A stretch of DNA of 8,450 bases from an uncultured Peptococcaceae bacterium (GTDB lineage: Bacteria > Bacillota > Desulfotomaculia > Desulfotomaculales > Desulfallaceae): assembly GCA_913064925.1 (NCBI GenBank), contig CAJYBN010000121.1:1-8450 (forward strand), given 5' to 3'. Made by a program: the position numbers and the translations under genes. The notes beneath the pieces were generated by a model. The model was not told the DNA's origin. It saw only the letters and a list, made by a program, of their open reading frames with translations, and did no database searches. Position 1 is the stretch's first letter; every line of letters starts with the position of its first letter. Of this stretch, positions 5,625-8,450 are shown piece after piece.

Positions 5625-6032
5625 ATGAAATTGCTTTATGATCCGCTTTCCACCATCCTGGCCAGGCAAATGGACGCCTGCGCGCTGCGCCAGCGGGTTA
5701 TTGCCGACAATATCGCCAACGCCAATACCCCCGGTTTCAAAAAATCCGTGGTCAGCTTCCAGCAGCAGCTAAAGCGAGCCCTTGGTGAAACCGGCTTCAA
5801 CATGAGCGTTTCCCACCCCAGGCACATCGCCCCCGGGCAAGGGGGGCTCGACAACCTGACACCGCAGGTAATCAAGGTGGAAGGCACCTCCATGCGGGCA
5901 AGCGAAAACAACGTTGATATCGACCAGGAAATGGTCAACCTGGCCGCCAACGCCCTGCTTTACAGATTGGCTGCCAGGGTATGGAGCGACCGGGCCAACT
6001 TAATGAGTTACGTGATCAAAGGAGGCAGGTAA
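5625..6032 (+). CDS. flgB: Flagellar proximal rod protein FlgB
   Basis: FlgB is exported and forms part of the proximal rod that joins the MS-ring/FliE to the distal rod. The 135-aa product shows the axial-protein N-terminal signature RQRVIADNIANANTPGFKKS (about residues 23-42). The C-terminal helix contains ENNVDIDQEMVNLAANALLY (about 92-111), both typical of FlgB. ATG 5625 has ggagg (5613-5617) 7 bases upstream. A frame extension upstream to TTG 5568 lacks a ribosome site and adds a Phe/Ile-rich stretch foreign to the family. This is the first gene after the c-di-GMP riboswitch and terminator, and flgC follows one base after its stop codon. Confidence 0.96.
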   Translation: MKLLYDPLSTILARQMDACALRQRVIADNIANANTPGFKKSVVSFQQQLKRALGETGFNMSVSHPRHIAPGQGGLDNLTPQVIKVEGTSMRASENNVDIDQEMVNLAANALLYRLAARVWSDRANLMSYVIKGGR

Positions 6033-6033
6033 C

Positions 6034-6474
6034 GTGTCCCTGTTTGAAAGCCTGCACATCAGCGCCACGGGCATGACGGCCAACCGCTTGTGGCTAGACC
6101 TTATCGCCAACAACGTGGCCAACATCAACAGCACCGGTACACCGGGTGACCCAAACAATAAGCCATACCGCCGCCAGGCACCCGTATTTCGGCAGGTGCT
6201 GCGGCAGCAGCTGGGTGCGGCACCCGCCGCGGTTTCGCCCGGGCTAGGAGTGCGGGTTTCCCAGCTGGTGCAGGACGCTGGCGAGCCGCGGCTGGTTTAT
6301 GACCCCGATCACCCTGACGCGCACCCGGAAACCGGCTACGTTGCCTACCCCAACATCAACATTTTAAACGAGATGGTGAATATGCTGGCAGCCACTCGGG
6401 CCTATGAAGCCAACGTTACCGCCTTCGAGGCGGCCAAGCAAATGTATCTTTCCGCCCTGGAAATGGGACGGTAA
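6034..6474 (+). CDS. flgC: Flagellar proximal rod protein FlgC
   Basis: FlgC is another exported proximal rod subunit. The 146-aa product opens SLFESLHISATGMTANRLWL followed by IANNVANINST, the rod/hook family motif. It has GVRVSQLVQDAGEPRLVYDP and the family PDHPDA segment in the middle. It ends with the conserved NEMVNMLAATRAYEANVTAF helix and a terminal ALEMGR. The start is GTG 6034, 8 bases after ggagg (6021-6025), which lies inside the end of flgB. Tight packing with flgB supports co-translation and near-equal synthesis. Length is normal. Confidence 0.97.
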   Translation: MSLFESLHISATGMTANRLWLDLIANNVANINSTGTPGDPNNKPYRRQAPVFRQVLRQQLGAAPAAVSPGLGVRVSQLVQDAGEPRLVYDPDHPDAHPETGYVAYPNINILNEMVNMLAATRAYEANVTAFEAAKQMYLSALEMGR

Positions 6475-6501
6475 TACTTTTTCTATGAGGATGGTTTACT
6501 G

Positions 6502-6813
6502 ATGAAGATAATGCCGGTTGCCGTACCCCTGCAAACAACTGCCGTTTCCGCCCCGCGAGGCCAATTGGTAAAAGACGGCCCAGCCGCAGATGAAACTTCT
6601 TTTAAAGAGATATTCGACAAAGCGCTGCAAAACTTAAATGAAAGTCAACTCAAGGCCGAGGAAACGGTGAAAAAATTCCTCACCGGCGAAATTACCGACG
6701 TGCACACGGTTATGATCGCCCTGGAAGAGGCCAAGCTTACCATGCAGTTGGCGGTGGAGGTGCGGAACAAGATCGTGGAAGCTTACCAGGAATTATCCCG
6801 GATGCAGGTTTAA
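6502..6813 (+). CDS. fliE: Flagellar hook-basal body protein FliE
   Basis: FliE bridges the MS-ring and the rod and is the first exported component. The 103-aa product has a variable Pro/Ala-rich beginning (about 1-28). The conserved FliE domain follows: FKEIFDKALQNLNESQLKAE, then FLTGEITDVHTVMIALEEA, and the near-invariant ending MQLAVEVRNKIVEAYQELSR. ATG 6502 is preceded by gagg (6487-6490) at an 11-base spacing, weaker than its neighbours. The start overlaps the TGA of a five-codon frame (ATG 6485 to TGA 6502), which I regard as chance. The gene is placed between flgC and fliF as in most Firmicutes. Confidence 0.96.
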   Translation: MKIMPVAVPLQTTAVSAPRGQLVKDGPAADETSFKEIFDKALQNLNESQLKAEETVKKFLTGEITDVHTVMIALEEAKLTMQLAVEVRNKIVEAYQELSRMQV

Positions 6814-6839
6814 TCCTGCATTGACGAAGGCGTGGTCGG

Positions 6840-8387
6840 ATGAACAGCGGAATATTGGCCAGTTTACGCCAGTGGTGGCAATCCCTGGGTCAGACACAAA
6901 AAATTTTATTCTTACTGGGTTGCGTCGCCATTCTCGCAGTCATTGGCGTGCTAGGCCGATTTATTTTACGCCCTGCTTATGCGCCGCTATTTACCGAACT
7001 GGGACCCCAGGACGCCGCGCGCATTATCGAACAACTGGAAAGCACCCAAACGCCCTACCGCCTGGCCGGCAACGGCACCATCATCGAGGTTCCGAAAGAC
7101 CTGGTGTACAAGCTGCGCATCCAAATGGCCAGCGCGGGTATTTTGTATAACAATGGCGCGGGATTCGAACTTTTTGACGAAAAAAAATTCGGCATCACCG
7201 AGTTTGAACAGCACGTGGGTTACCAGCGGGCGCTGCAGGAAGAACTGCGCCGCACCATCGTGCAGCTGGATGAGGTGGAGCAGGCCCGGGTGCACCTGGT
7301 ACTGCCCCGGGAAAGCGTTTTCATCGACGAGAAAGTAACCCCGTCCGCTTCCATTGCTCTAAAGCTCAAGCCATTTGCCAAGCTGGAGCCCAACCAGGTG
7401 CAGGGCATCCAGTCACTGGTCATGGGCAGCGTTCAGGGGTTGTCCCCGGAAAACATACATATTATCGACATGCACGGCAACGTGCTGAACGAATTTTTGG
7501 CTTATGCAAACGGCGATTCGTATGCTGTTCCAAGCCACAGGTTCGAACTAAAACGGCAGTTGGAAAAGGAACTGGAAAGCCGGGTGCAGCAAATGCTCAA
7601 CCATATACTCGGCCCCGGCCGGGCGGTAACCATGGTGACCGCCGAGCTGGACTTCGACCAGGAAGAAACCGTGCGGACAGAGTACGGCCCCGGCTCTGTG
7701 CTCAGCGAGCAAACCATTAACGAAACCGGTTCGAGCGAAGCGGCGGGCGGTATACCAGGCGCGGATTCGGAAATGCCCGGCGTCACCATGCCCTTTGCCG
7801 ATACGGGCGGCGGTTCCAGCTATTCCAAAGAGCAAACAACGACCAATTATCAGGTGGATACCACCCGGCAAACGGTGATTAAAGCCCCGGGCAACATACG
7901 CCGGCTGTCGGTTTCCGTGGTGGTGGACGGCGAGTATAACCAAGAACAGCTGGAGTCCCTTCAGCAGGTGGTGGCCGCCGCCGTGGGTTACGATGCCGCG
8001 CGCGGGGACCAGCTGGCCGTTTCCAGTATGACTTTCAACGAGGCGTCCATTCCCAGCTTCCAGGAAGAAACGCCCGCGTCACCGCAGCCGCCGGCTGCTT
8101 TACCCCTGCAGCGCCAGTTTATTGTAGCCGGCGCGGCGGCCGGTGCGCTGCTACTGCTTTTACTGTTGTTCCTGCTCCTGCGCCGGCGCGCGCGCCGCCG
8201 CCGAGAAATGCTCCTGCAGCAGCAGGCCGCGGAAGAAGCCCGCCGCAAAGCTGCCCAGGAAGCGGAACAAGAAAAGGAAATCGTCATCGAGGAACCCAAG
8301 CCGGGGTATCGCACGCTCATTAAAAAAATCGCCAGGGAAAGACCCTCCGATGTCGTGGAGATATTAAAAGTCTGGCTTAAGGAGTAG
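6840..8387 (+). CDS. fliF: Flagellar MS-ring protein FliF
   Basis: FliF multimerises in the cytoplasmic membrane into the MS-ring, the base on which rotor, rod and export gate assemble. The 515-aa product has an N-terminal membrane helix (about 21-43). Periplasmic ring-building domains follow (about 45-215; for example AGILYNNGAGFELFDEKKFG and VQLDEVEQARVHLVLPRE). A third ring domain (about 235-400) contains a Gly/Ser-rich low-complexity loop (about 295-330), where relatives also vary. The second membrane helix (about 427-447) is a pure Leu/Ala run followed by an Arg-rich stop-transfer stretch. A charged cytoplasmic tail ends SDVVEILKVWLKE, the FliG-binding helix. ATG 6840 follows aagg by 9 bases. 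fliG begins 5 bases after the stop, fitting the direct FliF-FliG contact. Confidence 0.97.
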   Translation: MNSGILASLRQWWQSLGQTQKILFLLGCVAILAVIGVLGRFILRPAYAPLFTELGPQDAARIIEQLESTQTPYRLAGNGTIIEVPKDLVYKLRIQMASAGILYNNGAGFELFDEKKFGITEFEQHVGYQRALQEELRRTIVQLDEVEQARVHLVLPRESVFIDEKVTPSASIALKLKPFAKLEPNQVQGIQSLVMGSVQGLSPENIHIIDMHGNVLNEFLAYANGDSYAVPSHRFELKRQLEKELESRVQQMLNHILGPGRAVTMVTAELDFDQEETVRTEYGPGSVLSEQTINETGSSEAAGGIPGADSEMPGVTMPFADTGGGSSYSKEQTTTNYQVDTTRQTVIKAPGNIRRLSVSVVVDGEYNQEQLESLQQVVAAAVGYDAARGDQLAVSSMTFNEASIPSFQEETPASPQPPAALPLQRQFIVAGAAAGALLLLLLLFLLLRRRARRRREMLLQQQAAEEARRKAAQEAEQEKEIVIEEPKPGYRTLIKKIARERPSDVVEILKVWLKE

Positions 8388-8392
8388 TTGCC

Positions 8393-8450
8393 ATGCCCAG
8401 TGTAGCTTCCAAGCTTAACGGGTTACAGAAAACAGCCATTTTGCTTATTT
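8393..8450 (+). CDS. fliG: Flagellar rotor/switch protein FliG (5' part only)
   Basis: Only 19 codons are inside the window: MPSVASKLNGLQKTAILLI. The KLNGLQKTAILLI stretch matches the usual FliG opening (KLTGxQKAAILL), which forms the domain that clasps the FliF tail. ATG 8393 has aaggag (8379-8384) 8 bases upstream, embedded in the end of fliF. The gene runs off the right edge. Position directly after fliF makes the identity firm despite the short length. Confidence 0.9.
   Translation, partial: MPSVASKLNGLQKTAILLI

Overview
The window is a piece of chromosome from a motile, Gram-positive-type bacterium. Strong purine-rich Shine-Dalgarno sites, GTG and TTG starts, a sigma-28/SigD-type promoter, a class I cyclic-di-GMP riboswitch ahead of flgB and the order flgB-flgC-fliE-fliF-fliG all fit a Firmicute. 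My guess is the Desulfotomaculum/Pelotomaculum side of the clostridia, but that is an inference from style; no species marker is present.

Left part (1-2170), an accessory island. The tail of an unrecognised gene is followed by an intact MntA-HepT type toxin-antitoxin pair on the + strand: a minimal nucleotidyltransferase antitoxin and a HEPN RNase toxin with a complete R-x4-H-x-Y motif. A second module of the same general kind lies on the - strand, facing the first. Its nucleotidyltransferase is intact, but its HEPN partner is a pseudogene with two nonsense codons and one frameshift. Between the two modules is a short remnant of a TnpB (IS200/IS605-type) gene with in-frame stops. The island therefore shows mobile-element and toxin-antitoxin turnover at the edge of the flagellar locus.

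Middle part (2200-5147), the late flagellar operon fliD-fliS-fliT/flgN-like-flaG. It is preceded by a good SigD-type promoter and a tandemly duplicated Shine-Dalgarno site, and closed by a bulged hairpin with a T-run. It encodes the filament cap, the flagellin chaperone, a second small export chaperone and FlaG.

Right part (5270-8450), the start of the large basal-body operon. A near-consensus vegetative promoter drives a leader holding a c-di-GMP-I (GEMM-I) riboswitch and an intrinsic terminator. Aptamer and terminator sequences can also pair with each other as an antiterminator, so I predict an OFF switch: high c-di-GMP would stop transcription before flgB-flgC-fliE-fliF-fliG. The genes encode the proximal rod (FlgB, FlgC), the rod/MS-ring adaptor FliE, the MS-ring FliF and the beginning of the rotor protein FliG, which runs off the window. 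The late operon and the basal-body operon are thus under separate controls, SigD for the former and c-di-GMP for the latter.
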